Positions 19,403 to 32,188 of a DNA stretch of 64,000 nt are shown piece by piece. The stretch comes from Trebonia sp963836195 (GTDB lineage: Bacteria > Actinomycetota > Actinomycetes > Streptosporangiales > Streptosporangiaceae). Within the stretch, counting starts at the first letter, position 1; every line of letters begins with the position of its first letter. Both the position numbers and the translations under genes were made by a program. The notes beneath the pieces were generated by a model. The model had not been told where the DNA came from, ran no database searches, and saw only the letters and a list, made by a program, of their open reading frames with translations. The DNA is taken from the NCBI GenBank assembly GCA_963836195.1, contig CAWIIX010000021.1, positions 234,600-298,599 of the forward strand. The letters are read 5' to 3'.

Positions 19403-19759
19403 ATGAAAACCAGTGCTCTGCGAACCACGTTCGTCTACACCAGCGCCCGGATCATCATGTTCGGCGCCGCGGTCCTGGTCCTGTTCTGGGCGGGGGCGCG
19501 CGGGCTGCTGCTGCTGGGGCTCGCGCTGATCGTCAGCGCGCTGCTCAGCTACGTGCTGCTCAACAAGCAGCGGACGATCATCGCCGACAGGCTGAACGGG
19601 CGGCTGAGCCGGGTCGGCCAGAAGGCCGGCGAGTTCACCCAGCGCCTCAACGACGGCGCCGCCCTCGAGGACTCCGGCGACGACGAGGCCGCCGTCGACC
19701 CCGAGCACGTGGTGACGCCGGACGCGGACGAGCCCGTCCTCGGCTTCCCGAAGGCGTAG
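19403..19759 (+). CDS. DUF4229 membrane protein
   Basis: 118 residues. Two closely spaced membrane helices (TSARIIMFGAAVLVLFWAG and LLLLGLALIVSALLSYVLLN) are followed by a basic KQR segment and an acidic soluble tail, the layout of the actinobacterial DUF4229 family. Function unknown. An actinobacterial-type promoter is likely in the short upstream gap (TACACT near 19385). Its stop is only 4 bases from the stop of the convergent APS kinase gene. Confidence 0.82.
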   Translation: MKTSALRTTFVYTSARIIMFGAAVLVLFWAGARGLLLLGLALIVSALLSYVLLNKQRTIIADRLNGRLSRVGQKAGEFTQRLNDGAALEDSGDDEAAVDPEHVVTPDADEPVLGFPKA

Positions 19760-19763
19760 CCGC

Positions 19764-21302
19764 TCAGGCCAGCCAGCCGCCGCGGGTCAGCTGATCGAGC
19801 ACCGCCGCGACGGCGTCATGCCTGGAGACCAGGGACGTGTCGATCACGATGTCGGCGTCGTCGGGCGCCTCGTACGGGTCCGAGATCCCGGTGAACGAGC
19901 CGATCACGCCCGCTCGCGCCTGCGCGTAGAGGCCCTTCAGGTCGCGCGCCTCGCACACCTCGAGCGGCGTCGACACGTGGACGAGGAGGAAGTCGCCCAC
20001 CTCGGAGACCATCCTCCGCACCCCGGCCCGGGCGGCCGCGTAGGGGGCGATCGGAGCGCAGATCGCAATCCCGCCGTGCCGCGCGACCTCGGTCGCCACG
20101 TAGCCGATGCGAGCGATGTTCAGGTCCCGGTCCGCCCGGGAGAACGTGAGCCCGGCCGACAGCAGCCGGCGCACCAGATCGCCGTCGAGGAGCGAGACCG
20201 TCCGGTCGCCGCGCTCGAGCAGCGCGTCGCGCAGGTCCCGGGCCAGCGTTGACTTGCCCGACCCGGACAGGCCGGTGCAGAACACGACGATGCCGCGGGC
20301 CGACCTCGGCGGCCGGGCCCGGCGCAGCTCGGCCGCCACGCCGGCCGGCATCAGCCAGGCGGGCAGCGGGTCGCCGTGGTCGAGCAGCTCGCCCAGCTCC
20401 GCGTCGGACAGCTCGCCCCGCTCGAGGCCGGGCTCGATGCGCCCGAGCGGCCGCCAGACCTCCGCCCGCGGGTCGTACGCCCACTCGCCCTCGGCCAGGA
20501 TCTCCAGGCCGAGCTTCTTAAAGTCAAAATCCGGTTTTCCCGAACGGTCGCGTGGTTCCCCTGCCACCCGCCCGTTGTCTGCCAGCAGGTGGGTCGCCCC
20601 GTAGGCGGCGGCGACGACCGCGCGGGCCCGCAGCTCGTCGGCGGGGTTGCCCTGCGGCGGCAGCGGCACCGGGACGACCAGGGTGCCCGCCGGGAGCTGC
20701 CGGGCGGCGGCGCGGACGGCCCGGACCAGCGACTCCGGGCGGATGACGAGCTCGGCCGGCCCGGCCACCAGCGGAAGCAGCAGGATTCTGGCCCGGAGCT
20801 GATCGGCCAGGTGCCTGAGCTGGCCGAGCTGACGCTGGCCGAGCGGTCGCCTGGTCGTGAGCGCGAGCACCGGGGCGCTGCCGAGCTCGGCCCGGACGTC
20901 GGCCGGCCGTCGGCGGAGCGCGCGGAACGGGCCGTGCTCGGGCGCGCGGAGCGCGGTGACCGGGCCGGCCAGCCGGACCGCGTCGGCGGCGTCGGCGGCG
21001 GCCCGTTCGGTGATCTCGACCACCGCCAGCGGCGACCCCTCCGGGTCGCGCAGCACCAGCCGGACGGCCTCGGCCGGGACCGCGGCGGCGGGGACGGTGA
21101 GCGTGACCGGGATCGGCCACGGGGTGCCGTCGGCGAGCTCGCCCCTGGCGGCCACGGCGGACAGGTCCTCGGCGGTCAGGTAGCCGCCCAGCGGGGCGAA
21201 CGCGCCCGAGGTGAGCAGCTCGAGCTGGCCGAGCTGCTCGTCGTCCGGGGTCCAGGCCGGCCAGCTGGCCTAGCTCGGCGGGGAGCTCCGTCCGGCAGTC
21301 AC
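19764..21302 (-). CDS. cysC: adenylylsulfate kinase with N-terminal degenerate ATP-sulfurylase-like domain
   Basis: The C-terminal 190 residues are APS kinase: P-loop GLSGSGKST, then LLDGDLVRRLLSAGLTFSRADRDLNIARIG and DLKGLYAQARAG, phosphorylating APS to PAPS. The preceding part resembles the PUA-like and catalytic regions of sulfate adenylyltransferase (LLTSGAFAPLGGYLTAEDL, WAYDPRAEVWRPL), but the expected QTRNP and HxxH active-site motifs are not seen, so sulfurylase activity is doubtful. The last uninterrupted frame begins at 21155. Homologous sequence continues to a GTG at 21302 if two one-base shifts (about 21270-21295) are allowed, giving about 512 residues. Confidence 0.82.
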
Positions 21303-21341
21303 GTGCGCCTCCGTATCGCGGCTGTGGACGGCGCCGCCCGC

Positions 21342-22103
21342 TCAGACGACGCGGGCGAAACGATCCGTTGGCTTGCGGATCACGTAGAGCAGCTCATCGT
21401 GGCGGTCGGTCAGGCGTCCCCGGGTGAGCCAGGCGATGGCGGCGCAGATGATTCGCATCGACGATGATAGCCCGGCCGGGTGATCGGGGCGGGTCAGCTC
21501 GGTGCCGCGGGTGGCGATGACGAGGCCGCGCAGCAGCGCGTAGGACGCGATGCCCTCGTCGCAGACCGCCTTCTCGTAGACCGGCGGGAACGGGCCGGGC
21601 ACGCCGGGGCGGAACCGGGACCAGACCGCCCTCCGGACCGGGCCGGGCAGCAGCCGGTCGAGCAGCGCCGCCGCGCTGTGCCTGTCGCCGGTCCGCAGCA
21701 GCAGCAGGCCGCCCGGCTTGAGCGCGCTGACGAGCCGGTCAAGCACGAGCTCGACGTGGTGCACGCGCTCGAGCAGCAGCGCGCAGTAGACCACGTCGTA
21801 GGTCCGCTGCGGGATCGGGGCCGAGCGGAGGTCGCCGGTGATCACGTCGTCGTAGGCGGACTCCGCCTCCCGGAGCGCCCGCCGGGCGACCGGGTTGTCG
21901 TCGTCGACGACCGAGACCGAGATCTCGAAGCCGCCCTCGGCCAGCCCGCCGATGTTCAGCTCGCGCAGCGGCGCCAGGCTGCCCGCCTGGAGCAGGCTGA
22001 TCGGGCGCCCGAGACACTGAAGCACATAGTCGCGCAGTGGCTCGGCGAAGAAGCGGTTTCCGCTCCTCTGTGTGCCCGAAGTGCCACGCTCCGCAGTTGT
22101 CAT
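21342..22103 (-). CDS. class I SAM-dependent methyltransferase
   Basis: 253 residues. A Rossmann-type methyltransferase core is visible: LNIGGLAEGGFEISVSVVDDDNPV for the nucleotide-binding region, then TYDVVYCALLLERVHHVELVLDRLVSALKPGGLLLLRTGD, the Methyltransf_11-like motif IV-VI block. Substrate unknown. The C-terminal half (PVYEKAVCDEGIASYALLRG) resembles small-molecule or lipid methyltransferases. It lies upstream of and on the same strand as the APS kinase, 40 bases away, so co-transcription is likely. Confidence 0.8.
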   Translation of the reverse strand: MTTAERGTSGTQRSGNRFFAEPLRDYVLQCLGRPISLLQAGSLAPLRELNIGGLAEGGFEISVSVVDDDNPVARRALREAESAYDDVITGDLRSAPIPQRTYDVVYCALLLERVHHVELVLDRLVSALKPGGLLLLRTGDRHSAAALLDRLLPGPVRRAVWSRFRPGVPGPFPPVYEKAVCDEGIASYALLRGLVIATRGTELTRPDHPAGLSSSMRIICAAIAWLTRGRLTDRHDELLYVIRKPTDRFARVV

Positions 22104-22135
22104 GTCTGTATGGTAATTGAATAACTACGGATCGC

Positions 22136-22900
22136 ATCAAGTTTGATCGATGACTTCGGCCGAGCTCGGCGAATAATGTCCTCTTGGCGCCATATACGGC
22201 GGCGCTGTAGACGGTCACCTGATATTTGCCCTGCGAACTCGGCCGGCAGCCGGGTGAACCAGATCAGCACGTACCGGCCGTTGGCCGCAGTATTCAGCCG
22301 CAACTGCACAGTCCCGCCCACGTCGGATGCGCTGGCCGCGACGGGCAGCTGAGCCGGGAGCGATAGGTTCCCCACCCGGACCTGAACGTCCACCCCGACG
22401 GGGGTGCCGAGAGCCAGCCGCACCCGGCTGACGTTCACCGCCGCGCCCATGTCGAGCAGCAGCCCGGTGCCGGGCTTCAGCTGCCCGAATTCGGGTGTCG
22501 CGTACCAGCTGGTCTGCCACGCCTGCCCGTCGCCGCCGTTGATGATCCCCGCCGCGAGGCCCGGGTGGTCGCCGTCGCTCGTACCGTCGGGGCCGTCGGC
22601 GGCGGCCGACGCGATCGTGAGCAGACGGACCGCCATCGCGCCGGAAACGGGTCCCCGGGTGGAGGACGCGGCCGGGGCGGGGCTTGCCGCCGCCACCGCC
22701 GCCGGGCGGGGGACGGCCTGGACCGCCGTGAGGGGCGCCGAGTGGCGGCCGACCGACTCGGCCACGGTGAAGATCAGGTCGCCGACGGCCAGCGCCGCGA
22801 TGAGCGCGACCACGGCCACGACGCCGGCCGACCACCGTCGGTCCGGCCTGGCTGGCTGGGCAGGCTCCCGGTCCGGCCTGTCGTTCGCGTAGCTGCTCAC
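22136..22900 (-). CDS. membrane-anchored discoidin-like domain protein, 3' end uncertain
   Basis: About 250 residues. A cytoplasmic N-terminus and a membrane helix (WSAGVVAVVALIAALAVGDLIF) precede a Pro/Ala linker and a beta-rich domain (WQTSWYATPEFGQLKPGTGLLLDMG, VDVQVRVGN, YVLIWFTRLP). This domain resembles the C-terminal discoidin-like segment attached to actinobacterial MviN-like or kinase proteins. GTG 22900 was chosen because a G-rich site precedes it. A frameshift near 22230 is likely, since the expected continuation GKYQVTVYSAAVYG appears in the next frame. The exact stop is unclear and may be near 22136. It probably binds carbohydrate or cell-wall material, by analogy. Confidence 0.6.
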
Positions 22901-23246
22901 CGCGCCACCCCCCCGTTGGCACCCCCGTGCCAGGTCCAGCCTGGCCCACGGCTTGCGGGCGCGTCCGCCAAGGTTGCCTTTTGCGGGAAAAACCTCGATC
23001 AGGTCGGACGTCGTCAACGGTGCCGGGGCCGGCCTGAGGGTTACCCGATTACCACGGAAACGTGCTGGGCTGTGCGGGTGCGGGGATCGCCAGGACGTAA
23101 ACTGTAAGAGGTCTAGGCGTGCGCCGCACTTGAGCTAGTGGGCGCCGCGGTCCGGGGCGCACGGGGGTTCGTGTGACCCGGTGCCGCCCGCGGGTGGGCC
23201 GCGCCCGCTGTGCCAGGGAACCCCGAATACCCGACGTTGGGACAAC
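22901..23246. other. intergenic region between the discoidin-like gene and mfd
   Basis: 346 bases between divergent genes, so promoters for both are expected here. No gene, repeat or clear operator was seen. A TAAACT hexamer near 23097 is the only promoter-like element noticed. Confidence 0.4.
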
Positions 23247-26887
<3,641 letters not shown>

Positions 26888-26924
26888 AATTCAGCTGTGA
26901 TTGAAGTGTTGGAAGGGACCGCCT

Positions 26925-27647
26925 GTGTTTGGCAGGGCTGTGTTTGGCCGGGCTGTGCCCGCTAGGAAGACGCGCCGCGTGCTCGCGCTTGGCGCGGCCG
27001 GCCTTGGCGCGTGCGCGCTCATCTCCGCGTGCTCACCGGTGCAGGCGGGCTCGGCCGCGATCGTCGGCAGCCAGCGGATCACCAGCTCGTCGCTCGACCA
27101 GCAGGTCTCGAACCTGCAGCAGGCCTCCAAGCCGCTCGGCAGCCAGATCTCGCTCACCGCCGCGGAGCAGCCCCGGGCGGTCCTGACCTGGCTGATCAGG
27201 TTCTCCATCATGGACCAGGTGGCGGCCGACAATGGCATCTCGGTGACCCAGGCGCAGTCGCAGACGGGATTGTCGGAGATCAAGTCGGAGGCCGCGGCCT
27301 CGGCCTCCCAGGAGGGCTACAGCAGCGCCACCGCGCTGTTCCTCGGCAACGGGATCTCGCCGCAGATGCTGCCCGACCTCGGCACCTGGGTCGCGCAGGA
27401 GACCGCGTACCAGACCAAGGCCAACGGCGGCAAGCAGGTGACCACCCAGGGCGAGAGCAACACGGTGACCGCGAAGTACAACAAGGCCGAGTGCCAGGCC
27501 GCCAAGTCGCTGAACATCTCGGTCAGCCCGCAGTTCGGGCGGTTCGACTACTCGACCTACACGGTGGTGGCGGCCAAGAACACGCTGTCGCAGCCGGCGG
27601 GCGTGCCGTCGCCCGCGTCGACCACGGGACTCACCCCCGCGTGCTGA
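26925..27647 (+). CDS. SurA N-terminal-domain-like lipoprotein
   Basis: 240 residues. A basic start, hydrophobic helix and lipobox ISAC predict a lipoprotein on the outer face of the membrane. After the lipid Cys, AIVGSQRITSSSLDQQVSNL resembles the N-terminal chaperone region of SurA/PrsA proteins; no parvulin isomerase domain follows. This gene is regularly found between mfd and mazG in actinobacteria. GTG 26925 is preferred over the in-frame TTG at 26901 because GGAAGGGA stands about 7 bases upstream. Its stop is 2 bases before mazG. Confidence 0.8.
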   Translation: MFGRAVFGRAVPARKTRRVLALGAAGLGACALISACSPVQAGSAAIVGSQRITSSSLDQQVSNLQQASKPLGSQISLTAAEQPRAVLTWLIRFSIMDQVAADNGISVTQAQSQTGLSEIKSEAAASASQEGYSSATALFLGNGISPQMLPDLGTWVAQETAYQTKANGGKQVTTQGESNTVTAKYNKAECQAAKSLNISVSPQFGRFDYSTYTVVAAKNTLSQPAGVPSPASTTGLTPAC

Positions 27648-27648
27648 G

Positions 27649-28413
27649 GTGACCAGCCCGGCCGACGTGCCCCCGAACGCCGTGCCGCCAGCGGAGGACG
27701 CCCCCGGGGCGCGGCTGCTCGAGCTGGTCGCGATCGTGGACACGCTGCGCCGCTCCTGTCCGTGGGACCGGGAGCAGACGCACGCCTCGCTGTTGCGCTA
27801 TCTGCTGGAGGAGGCGTACGAGGCGGCGGAGACGATCGAGGACGGCGACATGCCGGCGCTGCGCGAGGAGATCGGCGATGTGCTGTTCCAGGTGCTCTTC
27901 CATGCCCGGATCGCGTCGGAGCGTTCGGCGGCCGACGGCGGCTTCACGATCGATGACGTGGCCGACACCCTCGCGGCGAAGCTGATCAGGCGGCACCCGC
28001 ATGTGTTCGGGTCGGTCTCGGTGTCGTCGGCGGCGGATGTCAACGCGAACTGGGAAGAGATCAAGAAGGCCGAGCGGTCGGCCAAGGCGGCCGCTGCCGG
28101 GGACGGCGGCGATCAGGCGTCGGTGCTTGACGGGGTGCCGTTCGGGCAGCCGGCGCTCTCGCTGGCGGCACAGCTCCAGCGGCGGGCGGCGCGGGCCGGG
28201 ATCACGGTGCCCGTCGGCGCGGCCGTCGACGGCGGCCCTGATGGCGCGTCCGGCACCGCCGGCGAGACCGGCCTCACCGGCGAACGTCTTGGCGCGGAGC
28301 TGATGGCGCTGGTCGCACGCGCCGGGGAAGCTGGCCTGGACCCCGAGCTGGAACTACGGGTCGCCGCCCGCCGGTTCGCTGACGAGGTGCGGGAGCTGGA
28401 ACGTCAGCGGTAG
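27649..28413 (+). CDS. mazG: MazG nucleoside triphosphate pyrophosphohydrolase
   Basis: 254 residues, GTG start immediately after the lipoprotein stop. The all-alpha NTP pyrophosphohydrolase domain is clear: LVAIVDTLRRSCPWDREQTH, the metal-binding LLEEAYEAAE and REEIGDVLFQVLFHA, then LIRRHPHVFG and NWEEIKKAER. MazG hydrolyses NTPs, including damaged ones, to NMP and pyrophosphate. The C-terminal part (LDPELELRVAARRFADEVRE) is repeated in decayed form about 7 kb downstream. In most relatives eno follows closely; here about 32 kb intervenes. Confidence 0.94.
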   Translation: MTSPADVPPNAVPPAEDAPGARLLELVAIVDTLRRSCPWDREQTHASLLRYLLEEAYEAAETIEDGDMPALREEIGDVLFQVLFHARIASERSAADGGFTIDDVADTLAAKLIRRHPHVFGSVSVSSAADVNANWEEIKKAERSAKAAAAGDGGDQASVLDGVPFGQPALSLAAQLQRRAARAGITVPVGAAVDGGPDGASGTAGETGLTGERLGAELMALVARAGEAGLDPELELRVAARRFADEVRELERQR

Positions 28414-29025
28414 ATCAACCGCCATCCCGCGATTGCATCTAATCGACCTATCCTGAAGAAAGTATAGGAAAAGTTTCAATCAAGGGATGTGGGCGCGCTA
28501 ATCAGGCCTTCCGTTCATTTGCCCTCACATGCATAGGAGCCGTAAGGCACGTCACCCAGCCCCGCAATGATGTGCTCACGCGCCACCTTTCAAGCGTCTA
28601 ACCACTATTCTGACTGTTTGCGCGAATTCGCCGGATCGGTCTCATAAAATTTCACCGATGAGGCATGTAAATATGAACCTGTAGCCGTATCCTGGCGTCT
28701 TCTTAGGATGAATGAATGTACGGGCGAACGCCGTGCGTCCGATAAGAAGCATTGGTCCGGCGGTGGGGGGCCGTCGCGACACATCGCACCTCGTACGCGG
28801 TGCGGAGCGGCGCTCAGCTTCTCCTGGGTGATTGGATAGATTCCGCAACTACCTGATTTCACAAGTGCGGGCAGGCTTACATGCTGTTTTGCGCCGCGAA
28901 ATTCGTCATCGCCTGAGGAGTTCTGCCCCGTCAGCGAGAAGGGCTAACGTCGATTGCCTGCCGAGTTCGGTTTTGCCACCGTGGATGCGACGCCTGCGGG
29001 CGCAAAGTCACAAGATTTCCTACCA
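28414..29025. other. non-coding junction after mazG, start of the polysaccharide island
   Basis: About 610 bases with no convincing gene. Composition drops abruptly from GC-rich coding DNA to mixed, AT-richer sequence around 28430-28700. No tRNA, integrase remnant or clear terminal repeat was recognised. The promoter for the operon starting near 29026 should lie here. Confidence 0.5.
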
Positions 29026-30624
29026 ATGAGCGAGAGTTCGCCAGTCGGCAGCCTCATGAGTGTGGGCACGCTGGGGACCAAGGAAGTGGACATCCAGCAG
29101 TTCGCAAGAACTGCGCTGAAGCCTGATCGCGAAGAGACCGGAGGGGGTGGCAGGCACGGTACCCGCCGCCCCTTCCCTCTGTCCATCCCCCTGCTCGCGG
29201 TGCTGGCCGCTCAGGCGGTTCTTTCATTGCGTCTGATGTGGTCGAAGACCGCGTTCAACGATGAGGCGCTCTATCTCTGGGCAGGCCACCTGGAACTGGG
29301 GCACCTGCTGCACGGCACGCCGGTGCCCACGTTCCAGACGTACTTCTCTGGAGCGCCTGTCATCTACCCTCCGCTCGGAGCCCTCGCCGACAGCCTCGGC
29401 GGCCTGGCCGCTGCCCGCGCTCTGTCTTTGGGGTTCATGCTCGGTACCACCCTCCTCCTGTACAGTGCGACCCGTCGGCTTTTCGGAGGCCGTGCTGGGG
29501 AGATAGCAGCAGGATCATTCGGCGTGCTGGGCTCGGCTCAGTTCCTCGGGGCATTCGCCACCTACGACGCGTTGGCACTGTTCCTCTTGGGGCTGGCCGC
29601 GTGGTTGGTGGTGATGGCTTGCGGACGCCTGAGCGAGCCGCTTCTTATAACGGCTGGTCTGGTGCTCGCGCTGGCGGACGCCACCAAGTACCCGACGACC
29701 CTATGGGACCCAGTTGTGGTGGCCCTAGCCGCCCTGACGGCGACGCGCGGCGGCTGGTTGCGCAGAGGTGCGCGCGCAATGCGCCTAGCCCTCTACTCAA
29801 GCGCCGTGATCCTGGTTGCTCTGCTACGGTGCGGCGGGCACGCCTATCTCCAAGGCATCATGTTCACAACCTTGGCAAGGTCGTCCAACGCAGTTCCGAG
29901 CGGGTCGATCCTGCGTGACTCAGCCCTGTGGATCGGCCTGATCCTGGTCATCGCTCTGCGCGGAATGGTTATCGCCGAAAGCACCCGGGTCCGGCTGATA
30001 TGCGCAACGCTGGCGTGCGCAGTCGTGCTTGCGCCGCTTGAGCAGGCTCGCATTCACACTCTGACCAGCCTCGACAAGCATGTCACGTTCGGTGCGTGGT
30101 TTGGGGCGATCGCAGTGGGCTACGTTCTAGCTCGCGCACTGGAAACCAGCCACTTCTGGGGCTGGCGCATTCCCGTCGGCACCATCGGCCTTATTGCGTT
30201 CATGGGCATCCCGCAGGCATCCAGTTTCTACGCGTCTTGGCCGAACACGGCCGCCGTGATGGCCGCCATGCAGCGACTGGTCGCAGCCGACCCCAGGGCG
30301 CCGATTTTCGCGGAACAGGGCCCGGTAGCGGACTATTACCTCGGTTTTTCGCCCCGGCAGCTGACGAACAACGCGGGTGGGTTCTGGTACTGGGATCCGG
30401 TGCGGGACAGGGAAGAAGACGGCCCGGCCGCGTACCTGGGGGCTATCAGGAACCACTACTTCTCGGTCGTTGAGCTTGACTTCTCCTTCTCTACCCGCAG
30501 GCAGGTCGATCAGGAGGTGCTTGCTGCTGTGCGCGCAGCAGGGGGATATCGCCTCGTCGCGTCCATACCTTGGACCGACCGGTTCGAGAGCGGGGATTTT
30601 GACCTCTGGGAATACCAGTGGTGA
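29026..30624 (+). CDS. GT-C-like polytopic membrane protein (glycosyltransferase 39/PMT-like)
   Basis: About 532 residues with around ten membrane helices. The first extracytoplasmic loop has FNDEALYLWAGHLELGHL, resembling the acidic DE(A/x)xY motif of lipid-sugar-dependent GT-C glycosyltransferases. A soluble C-terminal domain of about 130 residues follows (ADPRAPIFAEQGPVADYYLG). It may attach a sugar to a secreted polymer or act as a partner of the downstream synthase, which is inference. The start is uncertain: ATG 29026, ATG 29056 and an upstream TTG 28954 are all possible. The stop overlaps the start of the next small gene (GTGA). Base composition is lower in GC than the housekeeping genes. 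Confidence 0.65.
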   Translation: MSESSPVGSLMSVGTLGTKEVDIQQFARTALKPDREETGGGGRHGTRRPFPLSIPLLAVLAAQAVLSLRLMWSKTAFNDEALYLWAGHLELGHLLHGTPVPTFQTYFSGAPVIYPPLGALADSLGGLAAARALSLGFMLGTTLLLYSATRRLFGGRAGEIAAGSFGVLGSAQFLGAFATYDALALFLLGLAAWLVVMACGRLSEPLLITAGLVLALADATKYPTTLWDPVVVALAALTATRGGWLRRGARAMRLALYSSAVILVALLRCGGHAYLQGIMFTTLARSSNAVPSGSILRDSALWIGLILVIALRGMVIAESTRVRLICATLACAVVLAPLEQARIHTLTSLDKHVTFGAWFGAIAVGYVLARALETSHFWGWRIPVGTIGLIAFMGIPQASSFYASWPNTAAVMAAMQRLVAADPRAPIFAEQGPVADYYLGFSPRQLTNNAGGFWYWDPVRDREEDGPAAYLGAIRNHYFSVVELDFSFSTRRQVDQEVLAAVRAAGGYRLVASIPWTDRFESGDFDLWEYQW

Positions 30625-30794
30625 CGACGCACCTAGCTCGGATCTTGCTGCATATCGTGATCCCTAGCACGATGCCGACCCCGTTCCTGAGCGTGGTTGG
30701 AGCCTGCTTCCTATGGTCAGTACCGGCGTCGCTGCTCGTCATCTTCCTGATCCGCTACGGATGGCGGCGAGACAAGGGGATGGAAGATCTGTGA
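30621..30794 (+). CDS. 57-residue membrane protein between GT-C and GT2 genes
   Basis: A short frame from GTG 30621 to TGA 30794. It begins VTTHLARILLHIV and continues through PTPFLSVVGACFLWSV and SLLVIFLIRYGWRRDKG, giving two hydrophobic segments and a basic cytoplasmic-type end. Its GTG overlaps the upstream stop as GTGA, and its TGA overlaps the GTG of the GT2 gene in the same way, so it is placed exactly as a coupled operon member. The family is unknown; a small subunit of the synthase is a reasonable guess. Confidence 0.65.
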   Translation: MTTHLARILLHIVIPSTMPTPFLSVVGACFLWSVPASLLVIFLIRYGWRRDKGMEDL

Positions 30795-32188
30795 AGCACG
30801 AGTACAACATTCCGACGGCCACTGCTGTTCGGCCACCACTCGCCCCCGTGCTGGTGGGCGTAAGTATCGTCATTGGCCTATCAGTCGCTCGGCACGCTTA
30901 CTACATCGATATGTGGACCAACTATCGGCTGATCACAGTGATCTGGACAGTTTCGTTCTCTTTTACCGCGGTACAGTGGGTGGTGTCGTGGCTCGAGCGG
31001 CCTTACACGGTGACCAGGGAGCAGCAGGCTCACCTCGACCGAATACGGGTCACTGTCAACATCCCTGTATACAACGAGGAGCCAGTAGTCCTCGACCGAG
31101 TGCTATACGCGTTGTTCGCTCAGACCCGGCTGCCGAACCGAGTCGACGTTGTTGATGATGGCTCCACCAAAGAGGATTATTCAGAGGTACGCGAATACTG
31201 GCTGGAGCATCACCCTCCGTCGGTCGAGCTCAATTGGCGCCGATATCCGAACGTGGGCAAGAAGCGGGCTCAGGCCCGCACATTCGGTTCCGATCCAGCC
31301 GCTGATGTGTTCGTCACACTCGACTCTGACACCACACTAGCGAATAATGCGCTGGAAGAGGGTCTCAAGCCTTTTGCCGACTCCCGTGTCCACTCTGTCG
31401 CCGGCCTGGAGATGGCATGGAACTACGGTAATAGCTTGCTCACGCGCATCAAAGGGATAAACGCTCTGATCTGGCAGTTCACGGTGTGCTCGGCGCAGAA
31501 TGTCGCCGGGGGCAATGTCCTGGTCAACCGCGGAACCTATGCCCTCTACAGCGGAAGCATGATCAGGGAGACCTTGCCCGCCTACATCGGGGAGACCTTG
31601 TTCGGGCGGCCAGTCATGCTCGGCGACGACACCATGCTGACGCTGTATGCCCTGAACCGTGGGCGGGCCGTCCAGCAGCCGTCCGCCGTGTGCTTCTCGA
31701 TGTACCCCGAGACCCTGTCACACACGCTAAGACAGTGGATTCGATGGATGCGCGGCACAGCGCTGCGCACCTTGTGGCGAGTGCGCTACCTACCCCTGAC
31801 GTCTTGGGGATGGTGGTACACGGCGATCACGACATGGAGCTACCTAGGGTTTATCTCGGTCCTTGTTGCGGTGGCCGTCGACTGGCACCAAGCCAGGTCG
31901 TTCGCTATAACCGCCTTGTATATCGGTGCAGTCTGGATGTGGCTGGTTGCCTCACGGATGTTCGCCGTCCGCCGGAGTGACCAGAGAACGATTGACCGAT
32001 TGGAGGCGTTTGCGCTCGTCCCGGTGGCCATGGTGTGGCTGACGCTCGTCCTGCGGCCAATGCGGATATGGGGGACGGTGACCATGCACAAGCAAGGATG
32101 GGTCACGCGGGTGAGTGGTGCGGAAACTCGAAGCCGCGCGGAGGACATGGCCGCAATCGGCGGAAATGCATCGATGGAGTCCTCATGA
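30791..32188 (+). CDS. processive GT2 polysaccharide synthase (hyaluronan/cellulose/chitin-synthase type)
   Basis: 465 residues. Two N-terminal membrane helices, a cytoplasmic GT-A domain and four or so C-terminal helices. All synthase motifs are present: VDDGST (D122-D123), DSD at 178-180, GDD at 278-280 and the QxxRW motif QWIRW at 315-319. The enzyme should polymerise and extrude a beta-linked glycan from UDP- or GDP-sugar; the monomer cannot be told. GTG 30791 overlaps the stop of the small membrane protein, with AAGGGGATGGAAG upstream. The stop overlaps the ATG of the GH26-like gene (ATGA). No PilZ domain is visible. Confidence 0.88.
   Translation: MKHEYNIPTATAVRPPLAPVLVGVSIVIGLSVARHAYYIDMWTNYRLITVIWTVSFSFTAVQWVVSWLERPYTVTREQQAHLDRIRVTVNIPVYNEEPVVLDRVLYALFAQTRLPNRVDVVDDGSTKEDYSEVREYWLEHHPPSVELNWRRYPNVGKKRAQARTFGSDPAADVFVTLDSDTTLANNALEEGLKPFADSRVHSVAGLEMAWNYGNSLLTRIKGINALIWQFTVCSAQNVAGGNVLVNRGTYALYSGSMIRETLPAYIGETLFGRPVMLGDDTMLTLYALNRGRAVQQPSAVCFSMYPETLSHTLRQWIRWMRGTALRTLWRVRYLPLTSWGWWYTAITTWSYLGFISVLVAVAVDWHQARSFAITALYIGAVWMWLVASRMFAVRRSDQRTIDRLEAFALVPVAMVWLTLVLRPMRIWGTVTMHKQGWVTRVSGAETRSRAEDMAAIGGNASMESS

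Noticed and set aside
28605..28862. 85-codon minus-strand frame after mazG
   Set aside because: Unbiased codon use in AT-richer DNA, no ribosome site and no family resemblance.
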